A stretch of DNA of 64,000 nt from Letharia columbiana (Eukaryota; Ascomycota; Lecanoromycetes; Lecanorales; Parmeliaceae): positions 186,001 to 250,000 of the forward strand of contig NW_023501063.1 in assembly GCF_014066305.1 (NCBI RefSeq), given 5' to 3'. The translations under genes were made by a program, and so were the position numbers. This document shows, in pieces, positions 27,247 through 36,225 of the stretch (its first letter is position 1; each line of letters opens with the position of its first letter). Below the pieces are notes generated by a model. That model ran no database searches and was not told the origin of the DNA. It saw only the letters and a program-made list of their open reading frames with translations.

Positions 27247-27913
27247 GATGATTGGATCTTTGCTAGATGATAACCGATGAGTAGAAGATTGGGATTGAAT
27301 GCTAGGATCACCGGCGCTCGTTTAAGTAAAAAGATCCTCTGGGACAGAATGATTGCTGGTTTGCATTTATCAGCGACTGGTTGAATCAGCAACGACATGC
27401 GAGTCAGATGGATATTATGACAACGACATCTTTCTCTAACGTTGAGTAACCTTGGCGATGCGAAATACCTCGCGGTGGTACAGACGGCCTGAAGCATTTT
27501 CCCGACGGCCTGAATACAGAATCAAGAGACGGATCGAGTGTGTAAGTGGATGTGATGCTGACAGCAAGCCATGCCAGCTTTGCTGGCCAATGAAGATAGT
27601 ATCTCACGGTGTCATCACTGACTTGGGCATCGGATTGCTGTAAGCACATCTTCGGCACAACAGCAGCCATAGATGGTGGACTGAGTTGCAATTTGACATC
27701 CGTGCTATAGAATGCTACCCAGATTTTGCGTTGAAAGCTTCGTATATTTTATGTACTGTACATGGGGTTCATCCCCGCTCGCTCCTTTATACAAGAACCA
27801 TGTTTGACGCAAGATTTCACGGGCCTGCGGATGCTGAGGTGGCAATGCTGCATATTAGACTTATAATGAAGGAGGACATAATAGAAGAAGATGCTGGACG
27901 AGGTGTAAAGATG
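27247..27913. other. Intergenic, nothing recognisable
   Basis: Normal composition. Short ORFs only, none supported. It includes the 3' flank of the squalene synthase gene. Confidence 0.5.
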
Positions 27914-29572
27914 CTAGAGTTCTCCATGGTCGTACTTGTGTATGATCGATTGTGCGGCGCCGGCATCTGTTGGCTTGCTGAGCTTGCCTTGTGTGAGTTC
28001 AGAGAAGGCCACGTCGAAGCGGGCGCCAAAGGCGTACGCAATCCCAAGCTGGCTCTCTTGTCAGTTTGAGGAAGAGACATGCGGAGAAACAGAACATACC
28101 ATGAGGCATGATATGGAGAAGAGCGTGCCGAAAATGGCTATGAGCATGAAGACTGCAAGGAATTAGCGTTTCCTTTACCAAAAGACATTCGGTTGTGGTA
28201 TTTACCAAGATCCGATTTGGCCTCAGCTGCCGCCGCCTTGTCCTTGCCTTCCTTTGACGTTGGGTCTATTGGGGCCGCTGGCTCTTGCATGATCGACTTG
28301 GGGTCTTGCGAAGGGTAGATCGTTTCGATGAATTGCTCAATCTGTTCGCGCGATTAACATAACTGTCGCTTCAGAGATCATGAAAGGACACTTGCCTTGC
28401 CACACGCGATACTAATCTTGAGGAAGTTGGGATCTCTTGGTGTATTCTTCTTGTGGATCTTCCTCGTGAATCCCCGGAAGACCTCGCAGACCAATTTCAA
28501 ATTCTGCGTCGATTGCATCATGATGCGACAAGCCTCACCTTTTGTGATTTTGACATTCTTCTCGAATACCTTTGGATTTCGGAATACGAGTTCCAGTGTC
28601 GCGATTGCCATTGATTGTGGTATGGCTGCGAAGTTGAAGACGGACTGTTCCTTGAGACCGGCGAGGTAGAAAAGGCATTGGTCGGCATGGCTGAGGGAGT
28701 TGAGGACCATCTCTGAGCTACAGTTGAGAGCTGCTTCCCTGTTCTCTGGCTTGCAAAGATCCTCGAACTTGTCCACGTATTTTGACCAGATTTCCTTAGG
28801 CCAGAACCGTCTCTTCTCGTCCGTATCCTCTTTGATATCACGAATGATGTTTGTCTTTTGCAAAAAAAGACCCATTGACTCCTGGAGTTGGGGGCGTTCT
28901 AGCAATACCGGATTGGCCAAACCACTCTCGACGAACAGACGAGTGAGACCATTGCCCACAAGACCCGCGACGTAGTAGCAGTAGAGGTCATAGTCCTTGA
29001 TTGTGTTCACACAATTGTCATCATGCTCCGCATTGTGACAGAAGTCGGCCATACCATTTCCCATCTTGAGCGTGATATCCTTGATGATCTCGCGGTACGC
29101 TGGCTTCACTTTTCTGAACTCCTCAGTCACGTTTTGAAATTGCACAAGCAGCTCCCTATCCTTCTCCTTTCGATCGCAACCATGGTAGTTCCAACCTTCC
29201 TTTTCCGTGTAGTTGTGGAATTCCCTCAGCAATGGGGTCTTTTCGTCAAGAGAAATGGTCATATCATCCTCAATGGTATCGAGTCCTCGGAGAATGAGAT
29301 AGAAGAGAGCGATAGGCACGAGGAGTTCGGGGTGTAGCTCTTGGATGACAGCACTGAAGCTGCGGCTAGTCTGGTCGAGGAATTCGAAGCAGATTGCCAA
29401 TGATGGCGCCTCCTGTTCCGGCTTTCGCTCGTGAACCGGTTGATGCCATGTTTGCCTATCAATTCATAAGATTTAACGCCTTGGATACTCAATTACTGAC
29501 TTACCATTGAATGATGTCTCTTAGCTCTCCGGCATGTACAGCATAGTAGAGAACGTCGGTTGCTTTTACCAT
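27914..29572 (-). CDS. ERG9: Squalene synthase (farnesyl-diphosphate farnesyltransferase)
   Basis: The enzyme condenses two farnesyl diphosphates to squalene with NADPH, the first committed step to ergosterol, on the ER membrane. Five exons on the minus strand: 29,572-29,505; 29,455-28,396; 28,341-28,206; 28,152-28,100; 28,048-27,914, giving 483 aa. Family hallmarks are clear: the first Mg-binding aspartate motif DTIEDD (residues 82-87) after '[10 protein letters not shown]', the '[15 protein letters not shown]' segment, the second aspartate motif DIKED (229-233) preceded by 'QKTNIIR', and a C-terminal membrane segment (about 422-439) encoded by the 53-nt exon 4. The start ATG gives the usual 'DVLYY..H..ELR.IIQW' N terminus. 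The intron after residue 376 appears to use a GC donor (GCAAGT); no GT site keeps the frame. It shares a 457-bp divergent promoter with the DnaJ gene. Confidence 0.95.
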
Positions 29573-30029
29573 GTTGACTCGAGAGCAGTGGTAGGGATAG
29601 AGAGCGTTTGGAAGTGGCGCAGGCCAATGATGGATTATTAAGAAGAAGGGACTTGGAGGGTTTATCGACCTTCCTGGTGCATGGTATATGTGTGTTGAAG
29701 AAAGAGTGGAAGACTGAACATAAGGAAGCGCGCCAATGGACCAATGCCTTCTCCGCAAAAAGTCGAAATCGAAGGTCCTTTAGATTTGCAGTTTGCACTA
29801 CGTATTTGGTGTTGACGCGCTAGGCAGCGGCAAAAAAACTTCCGAAGTGCCGACATCTTTTCGTTTTGAGGCAGCGATATGACGAGCCATTTAATTGAAA
29901 ACTGATCACCAGCTTTCCCAATATTCTGGCTGAAGAATAAAGCATCTGTGACCTACACACACCCGATATCTGCCTTCGAGCGGTGGCCATAGCCTTGGCC
30001 CTACAGTATCTCAAAAGTCCACCGGCGTT
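29573..30029. promoter_or_regulatory. Bidirectional promoter between ERG9 and the DnaJ gene
   Basis: This 457-bp interval separates two divergent starts. Two CCAAT boxes lie close together at 29,733-29,737 and 29,741-29,745. CCAAT-binding complexes regulate many fungal sterol and housekeeping genes, but their use here is inference. Confidence 0.5.
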
Positions 30030-31703
30030 ATGGTGGTAGACACGACATACTACGATGCGCTTGGGGTTCCTCCAAAAGCATCAGAACTAGAAATCAAGAA
30101 GGCCTACCGAAAGCTTGCCATAACTACACATCCCGATAAGAACCCTGGCGACGAGACTGCACATGCCCGCTTTCAAGCTATCGGCGAGGCTTACCAAGTC
30201 CTCAGCAATCAAGATTTACGGCAGCGATATGACAAGTTTGGCAAGGAAGAGGCCGTACCCGGGGGTGGCTTCGAAGACCCTGCGGAGTTCTTTGGTATGA
30301 TCTTTGGAGGAGAGGCTTTTGTAGATCTAATAGGAGAGCTCTCGCTCATGAAAGATCTCACGAAGACAATGGATATCACAGCAAAGCAGATGGAGGAGGC
30401 GGAGGCCGCCGAGTCTGCTGATGCCAAGCTGCAAGCAAAAGAGGGAAAGGAAGGAGCTGCAAATATAGGGGTTGCAGGAGCAGCAGCGTCACCGCCGAGG
30501 CCAACATCTGACCTCAATCCTCCCGCCAGCGACGCTTCTCCTTCAGCTTCTGGTACTTCTACCCCTACTCCTCGCCCTCGCATCGGCCAGCAGGCTATAA
30601 TGGACAAATCAGAGGAAGATGCCCGCATGGATGCTGCTGGCCTTACTTCAGAGGAAAAGGAGCTACGGCGTAAAGAGAAAAAGAGGGGCTTGTCAAAGGA
30701 ACAGAGGGAAGAGCTGGCTGCTTACGAGGCTGAGCGAAAACGTATACGAGATGAACGTGTCGACACACTTGCCAAAAAGCTGCTCGACCGTATTAGTATA
30801 TGGACGGAGACTGACAAGGGTAACGATGTGACCAAAGCTTTCACAGAGAAGACAAGATTGGAGGTGGAGAACCTGAAGATGGAATCATTCGGTCTCGAAA
30901 TACTACACGCTGTAGGACTGACCTACTTGCAAAAAGCAACATCATTCCTCAAGTCGCAGAAGTTCCTGGGCATATCAGGCTTCTTCTCCAGATTAAAGGA
31001 TAAAGGTACCCTTGCAAAAGATACTTGGAGTACAATAAGTACAGCCATCGATGCACAATTAACAATGGAGGAGATGGCAAAGATGGAGGAAAAGGGCGGA
31101 GAGGACTGGACAGACGAGAAGAAAGCGGAATACGAGAGGAGGGTCACTGGGAAGATTTTGGCAGCGGCGTGGAAAGGGTCAAGATTCGAGATCCAGAGCG
31201 TGCTAAGAGATGTCTGCGATAAGGTGCTCAACGACAAGAGTGTCAAGATGGAGAAGAGACTCGAACGAGCACAGGCACTGGTCATCTCTGGCACAGTATA
31301 CCAGAACGTAAGCTCTTTTTTCTAATATTTTCCTAAACGTGCCGCACCCAGCTAACGGTCCCCAGGCCCAACGAGATCCAGACGAAGAAGGTGATTACAT
31401 GGCCTTCGAGCAACTCATGGCCGATGCGGCAATCAAGAAAGACAAGGTTCGTACATTTCGGAGCTAGTTCTTCCTAATCGGTAGTAGAATCGAGTTACAT
31501 GACATGTCTCGGGAGCAAAAGGACCCTTCTACTCCCGAGACCTGTTTTGCAACTCCAGTCTCTGCCTCGAATGGCCTTTGCTGACTCCAAAATCTACGTA
31601 GAAGGGCGAGAAGAAGGATAAGAAAGAAGCGAAGAAAGCCGACGCTGCTACATCCTCACATCACCATTCACACGACAAACCAACCGCTGCACCAAATACA
31701 TAA
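30030..31703 (+). CDS. DnaJ/Hsp40 co-chaperone with DnaJ-X C-terminal domain (Caj1/Djp1 type)
   Basis: Three exons (30,030-31,307; 31,366-31,446; 31,602-31,703) give 486 aa. The J domain is residues ~4-70, with the HPD motif at 34-36 that stimulates Hsp70 ATPase, followed by 'FGKEE' and a short Gly/Phe-like stretch. A disordered Ala/Pro/Ser/Thr linker (~140-200) leads into a charged helical region and the X domain typical of yeast Caj1/Djp1. The last exon encodes a Lys/Ala/His-rich tail. Intron 1 has a textbook GCTAACG branch site near 31,350. The second intron is longer (155 nt). No zinc-finger cysteines are present, so it is not a type I DnaJ. It likely acts in cytosolic folding or organelle import; the exact partner is not determinable. 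Confidence 0.9.
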
Positions 31704-31923
31704 TGCACGAAGATATCCAGAGCATGATTTCGGCACAAATTCACGACCAGAATATTCGCTAGAGTGTTACCTAGGGTATACCCTCTCAATAGCGAACTCG
31801 TTATAGACGCCCAGCGGCCTGGGGCCAGGGACGACATCCTCCCAAAAATGATCTAGGGCGCCACGATCATCTATCTACTCATCCAGATCCAACATCTTTT
31901 CCCAGAAATAGACATATAAGCGC

Positions 31924-32640
31924 TCATCTCCCACTTTCTCCGCCCGTTCTGATCCCTTGTCCAGAATCAACAACTCTCCTCAGCTCCGCCATCTGCCTCT
32001 CATAGATCTCTACCAACTCTTCCAACCTCGTTTCCTCGCCTTGCTTTGTCACCACTCCCTCCTCCTCCCTCCTAAGCTCCATTCCCTCAATCCTCAACAT
32101 CAAGCCTCTCGCCTCCTTCCCCTCCTGCTTTCCCTCCCCATCCCTGTCCCATGTAGGCGCTGGTCCAAGCTCTGTAGACGTGACAGCCCAATCCGGAGAC
32201 ATACTTTGCGCCGACTCAATTTTTGTGCCTGTGGCATCCATATCTAGCAGCACATACCGCTCCTTTCTGCCTTGTGCATTCCCACCTTGGAGGTCCACAG
32301 TGGGCGAAGAGGTCGCCGAGGCGGGATGGAGCACTTGCAGAGCCGCCGCTGTGATGGGATCCGCATCGGGCGCATCATCGGAGAATACGTAGTAGACGTT
32401 TGGGTGGTGGGTCGTTGAGGTGCCGGTGTTGGAGAGGAGCGTGAAGACGGGCTGGAAGTTCGGTGGCGGGAGTACGGCGGGGGATTCTGTTTGCCGGTCA
32501 CGGTCATGGTCGTGGTCGTCGTTTATTGGGTCTTCGGTTGAAGGGTTGGGGAGGGGGATGGCAGGAGGGTGGGTGGGGTGATGGTTTGGCGGGTTGGTGG
32601 AGCGGAGAGGGGGAGGAATGACATGACGCGGGCGTAGAGA
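31924..32640 (-). CDS. Hypothetical protein with C-terminal coiled coil; 5' end unresolved
   Basis: The frame is open from ~32,649 to the stop at 31,924. The N-terminal part is Pro/His/Asp-rich, followed by a more ordered segment ('NVYYVFSDDAPDADP', then 'ERYVLLDMDATG..') and a Glu/Arg-rich helix ending 'ELVEIYERQMAELRRVV', a probable coiled coil. No ATG exists in frame within this open stretch. The start codon is therefore probably in an upstream exon joined at an AG near 32,641, or the gene is incomplete. The end lies convergent to, and ~220 bp from, the DnaJ stop. No function is recognised. Confidence 0.6.
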   Translation of the reverse strand, partial: SLRPRHVIPPPLRSTNPPNHHPTHPPAIPLPNPSTEDPINDDHDHDRDRQTESPAVLPPPNFQPVFTLLSNTGTSTTHHPNVYYVFSDDAPDADPITAAALQVLHPASATSSPTVDLQGGNAQGRKERYVLLDMDATGTKIESAQSMSPDWAVTSTELGPAPTWDRDGEGKQEGKEARGLMLRIEGMELRREEEGVVTKQGEETRLEELVEIYERQMAELRRVVDSGQGIRTGGESGR

Positions 32641-32896
32641 CTTCGGTGATTACTCGCTACATGATTGAGCAGAGTAGTAGAACAGAAGAGGCAGGCTGCG
32701 CGTACGCTATATATAAATGTTTTAGGTGTGTCGTTGTTGATAGATACAAAAAACTACATGCGACTTTTGAGTCATGCTTTGGATTCCTTTTCTACTCGTC
32801 CATGCCATTTTGGGTATCGAAACTGAACAACGCCTAACGCTATGCCATAACCAAAAGCGGGTCCTTCGGCGCAGCGAAGATATCTGCATCTCAAGG

Positions 32897-33320
32897 CTAT
32901 TCTCCACTTTGCTTCCACTCGAACTCTGCATCGTGGTCAGCTTCTATTGGTGTTTGCGGAGAGCAAGCCATACTTTGTCTGCACATCGGACAAAGTCCTT
33001 TTGATGAATCTTGCTGAATCCAGGTGAGGAGGCAATGCTGCCAATGCTCAGAATCATGGGTCAAAGCTTGTGTATGCGAGTAGCTTCATACCATGTGAAA
33101 CGAGTGTCCGCATTTGCCAATTACTATATTCATCGTTAGCCCTGAGTAGACTCGACTGAATTTCGAAGTACAACTTACACAGAGTGCAATCGTCGCCAGG
33201 GTATTTGCAGGTAGGACATGTGCCGTCGAACTGGACTCGACATATACCACAGACATCATCCTCTGGCATATCCCATCGCCAAGAGGCCACCGCGTTCCAT
33301 TCTTTGATAGTGACTTTCAT
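32897..33320 (-). CDS. APC11: Anaphase-promoting complex RING-H2 subunit Apc11
   Basis: Apc11 is the catalytic RING subunit of the APC/C ubiquitin ligase and recruits the E2 to ubiquitinate cyclins and securin. Exons: 33,320-33,179; 33,123-33,092; 33,037-32,897, giving 104 aa. The signature N terminus 'MKVTIKEWNAVASWRWD' is followed by the RING-H2 ligands: C24, C27, C35/C38 and C45 of the extended first half, C52, H54, H57, H59 and C60, then C74 and C77 ('GLCPMCRQ'). The order and spacing match Apc11 rather than Rbx1. Both introns interrupt the RING. The protein ends in an acidic tail of about 20 residues beyond the RING core. It is divergently arranged with the sulfurtransferase gene. Confidence 0.95.
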
Positions 33321-33685
33321 GGCGTGCTGTTCTCGCGGATGCGGACTCTAGGGTGCGTGGACCAAGAGTCACACTACAGCTATCTGCGTTACAGTCTGGA
33401 AAGGGACACCTGCTGAGGCTTACGAGCCAGGGTGGTGTCGTATGATGATTTGCAGTATATCACGCTTTGGTGTTTCGAGATCGTCGCCCGGGGGCGTTAT
33501 CGCGATAGGAAGCTACCCTTGCTAGCGCGCTATCTCCGAGGGGAAACTGATGCGAATCTCTTTTCTTCTGCTCTTCAACCTACGCCGCAGCGAAGCTGAA
33601 CTTCTTTTCTTTCTTTATTGTCCTTTCATTCAGCACAATCAGCACTCATTTCGGGTATGAGAGAAACGATTGAGTGTCATTGACC
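33321..33685. promoter_or_regulatory. Divergent promoter between APC11 and the sulfurtransferase
   Basis: 365 bp. A CT-rich run ('CTTCTTTTCTTTCTTTATT', near 33,601) just upstream of the + strand start is typical of fungal core promoters. No other element is assigned. Confidence 0.45.
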
Positions 33686-34783
33686 ATGGCATTCCAAGCA
33701 CGCACACGACTTCCTTCAATCAAGCTCTCCAACGGTCTCCCCAACTTCTGTTCTCCTGCCCTTCGCCGCCGAGCTTCGATGGCTCAACATCGTCATGTGT
33801 CTCTAGAATCTTATATAGTCACACCGAAAGAGCTTGCCGATGCTTTGACGAAGAACGTCCCTACCAAGATCTCCACAGCACCACGAGTGGTTCCAGTGTG
33901 TGCTTCCTGGTTTCTACCCAACGATCCCGAAGGTCGTACAGGCCACAGCGTATTCAAACAGCAACGAATCCCTTCTGCCCGTTTCTTCGACCTTGACGCC
34001 GTCAAAGATCATGACTCAAAGTATCCACACATGCTGCCCACAGCCGAAGGGTTTGCTAAGGCCATGCAAGATATTGGAATTAGAAAGGATGATGAGGTTG
34101 TGATTTACGACTCAAAAGAGCTCGGAATATTCAGTGCACCTCGTGTGGGTTGGACGTTCAAGGTCTTCGGTCATTCAAGCGTCCACCTTCTCAACAACTT
34201 CAGATTGTGGGTCGAGCAAGGTTATCCCATAGAAAGCGGAGAGGTGGTGGCAGTAGTTGAGGAGCCGAGCCATTACCCGACACCCCAGGTCGATCCAGAA
34301 AAAGTAGTGAAGTTTGCCGAGGTCAAAGATATCGCGAAGGACTATGGCAAGGAGGGAGCAGAAGGAATTCAGATACTGGATGCGAGGCCCAAGGGGAGAT
34401 GGGCGGGTACCGCACCTGAACCAAGGCCCGGACTGTCGAGCGGCCATATACCAGGCAGCATGAGTGTCCCCCACTCGGAGCTGCTCGATCCTAAGACTGG
34501 CGCCCTCCTTCCGAGCGACGAGCTGAGACGAATCTTTGAGTCGAAAGGAGTCGATCCGGAAAAACCGATCATTAGTAGCTGTGGTACAGGTGTAACAGCA
34601 GCGGTTATTGATGCTGCGCTCGGAGAAGCCGACTTTGGCCATGCAAATGACCGAAGATTATATGATGGCAGCTGGACGTAAGAAAATCATTGTTCCCACA
34701 TCGCCAATTCAGCACTGACAATGAGCAGGGAATGGGCGCAGCGTGTCGCAGAGAGAGACCGTTTGATCAGCAAGGAGGTTTAG
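33686..34783 (+). CDS. TUM1: 3-mercaptopyruvate / thiosulfate sulfurtransferase (tandem rhodanese domains)
   Basis: Two exons (33,686-34,677; 34,729-34,783) give 348 aa. It contains two rhodanese-like domains (about 40-180 and 205-340). The active cysteine is C299 in 'SSCGTGVTA'; the CG[ST]GVT loop is characteristic of mercaptopyruvate sulfurtransferases, as against CRKGVT in classical rhodanese. In yeast, Tum1 passes sulfur to Uba4 for tRNA wobble thiolation. Residues 1-31 are basic, Ser-rich and acid-free, resembling a mitochondrial presequence. A second Met at 32 ('MAQHRHV') would make a cytosolic form, so dual targeting is plausible. The start is the first in-frame ATG. Confidence 0.9.
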
Positions 34784-35168
34784 ATCAAATTCGTGCCGGA
34801 GGCAGTGCGATAGATTGAAGCGAAGAGGTGGCTTTCAGGATACAAACTTGGAGTCCGATACCCTTGATAGCTAGGGCAGTGCCCAAAAAAACGCAGAGCA
34901 TTTATGACCTTCAACGATTCGTTCTGACCGAGTGAAAACTCTGGTTTCCGTCGCTTGCGCGTACTCCCATGTCTTTTCAGGCAGCTTGGCCAATTCAACT
35001 ATTAGGTCCATCTTCTCACATCTTCTATGGCTACATACACATTGCTGGTATACAATGGCTGGACACTCGGAATAGTTTTTCTTTCCATAGTTGGCCCCCT
35101 ATCGGTTGTTGCGATTCTGAGGTTGTTGCGAGTCTGTGTTTCGGCTCCATTATGCACCTGATGCTGTG
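34784..35168. other. Intergenic between convergent genes
   Basis: 385 bp of normal composition. No supported gene or RNA; presumably 3' untranslated regions. Confidence 0.5.
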
Positions 35169-35567
35169 TCATCTGTCGAGGAATGGCTGGGGCAGCTTCT
35201 GCGATGAGAAAATCTGTACTTTTCCGAATTTGTCTTGACTTTGCTCGTCAAGCATTACCTGTCCAGTAAATATAGCCGGTTGAGCATACGAAGTCCCAAC
35301 AGCATTTTTGTGCTTAATTGGCAGTAGGCCTCTACCAGAGAACTCGTCGTTTCTTTCGACACGATCGCCAGCGTATATACTCCTCGTTGAGGGTTCTTCT
35401 GTCAAATGAACCTCTCCGAAGCCATTGCCAGCACTTACAGTACTGGTAGCGGAAACCTGCGCTTGCGTAGAGTTCTCGACAGCATTCGTAGACGATAACT
35501 CATCCGTAACATTGTTTTCAACGTGCTCAGCCCTCTTCCTCTTCTTGACTGGTGGAGCTTTGGCCAT
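35169..35567 (-). CDS. Small basic/acidic hypothetical protein with nuclear localisation-like N terminus
   Basis: The model starts at the first in-frame ATG (35,567, 'MAKAPPVKKRKRAEHVE'). The KKRKR run resembles a monopartite nuclear localisation signal. The frame stays open upstream to ~35,627 without an ATG, so an upstream exon is possible. The middle is Ser/Thr/Asn-rich and probably disordered. Near the 3' end, 35,258-35,199 has GTAATG...CGCAG borders and is exactly 60 nt with no stop. It could be a spliced intron (ending 'IFTGQ-KLPQPFLDR') or be retained, adding 20 residues. No family is recognised. Confidence 0.55.
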   Translation of the reverse strand: MAKAPPVKKRKRAEHVENNVTDELSSTNAVENSTQAQVSATSTVSAGNGFGEVHLTEEPSTRSIYAGDRVERNDEFSGRGLLPIKHKNAVGTSYAQPAIFTGQVMLDEQSQDKFGKVQIFSSQKLPQPFLDR

Positions 35568-35612
35568 TGCGGCAGATGGAGCGATATCCTTTTGAGCTAT
35601 GGCGTTTTTCAA

Positions 35613-36225
35613 TGCTCTCCCAATCTAGAAGTAACAGATTCAAAATTGATCTTATCTTAGTGAGCAGCTAAGATGGCAAGCAGAAGCTGTTGGTCGGCTT
35701 CATGGCGATGGACAGGTTCAGCTGCGACAGGCGAAAGATGGGTAGGTGTAAAAGGCAGTCGGGCGAGATCTCAGATTTTCAATTGGCTCATTACTAGCGC
35801 AAAATGCCAAAATGCCAAGAGATGAAGTGGCTTAGCTCCCGCCTCCGGACATTTTTCCATTGTGAAGAACCTCGCACTTCACTGACTCTTTCTCTTCACA
35901 TGCCACCACCTCAACAACCCCATAACTTCTTCCCGGTTCATACTTTCTTCAAATCCTCATGTTTGAGAAAGTATCTCACATGAGCCTCTTGAGAAATCGA
36001 GAGGCCGGATCGTATACTCAACATGTATAACTGCGCTCACTTGCAAGGAACACTTGTCCTAGGTACGTACTGGGCAACGTTAGCTCGCACAACACTGTCA
36101 GGAACACCACCGTAGGACATTCTTACTGATGACTGACAAAGGTCCTTCGGCTGGGCCTACATCAACAATGATACCGTCTCGATGAGACCAAACAGCACAT
36201 CTTACATTTTGCACTTCTACCAAAA
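35613..36225. other. Divergent intergenic region
   Basis: About 610 bp between the small hypothetical gene and the PIN-like gene. Probably contains both promoters. No specific motif is assigned. Confidence 0.45.

Noticed and set aside
26448..27497. 349-codon minus-strand ORF
   Set aside because: It overlaps the signal-peptide ORF in another frame and is kept open by skewed composition; its sequence is low-complexity His/Pro/Ser.
30209..30628. 139-codon minus-strand ORF inside the DnaJ gene
   Set aside because: Antisense shadow of the Ala/Glu-rich DnaJ linker.
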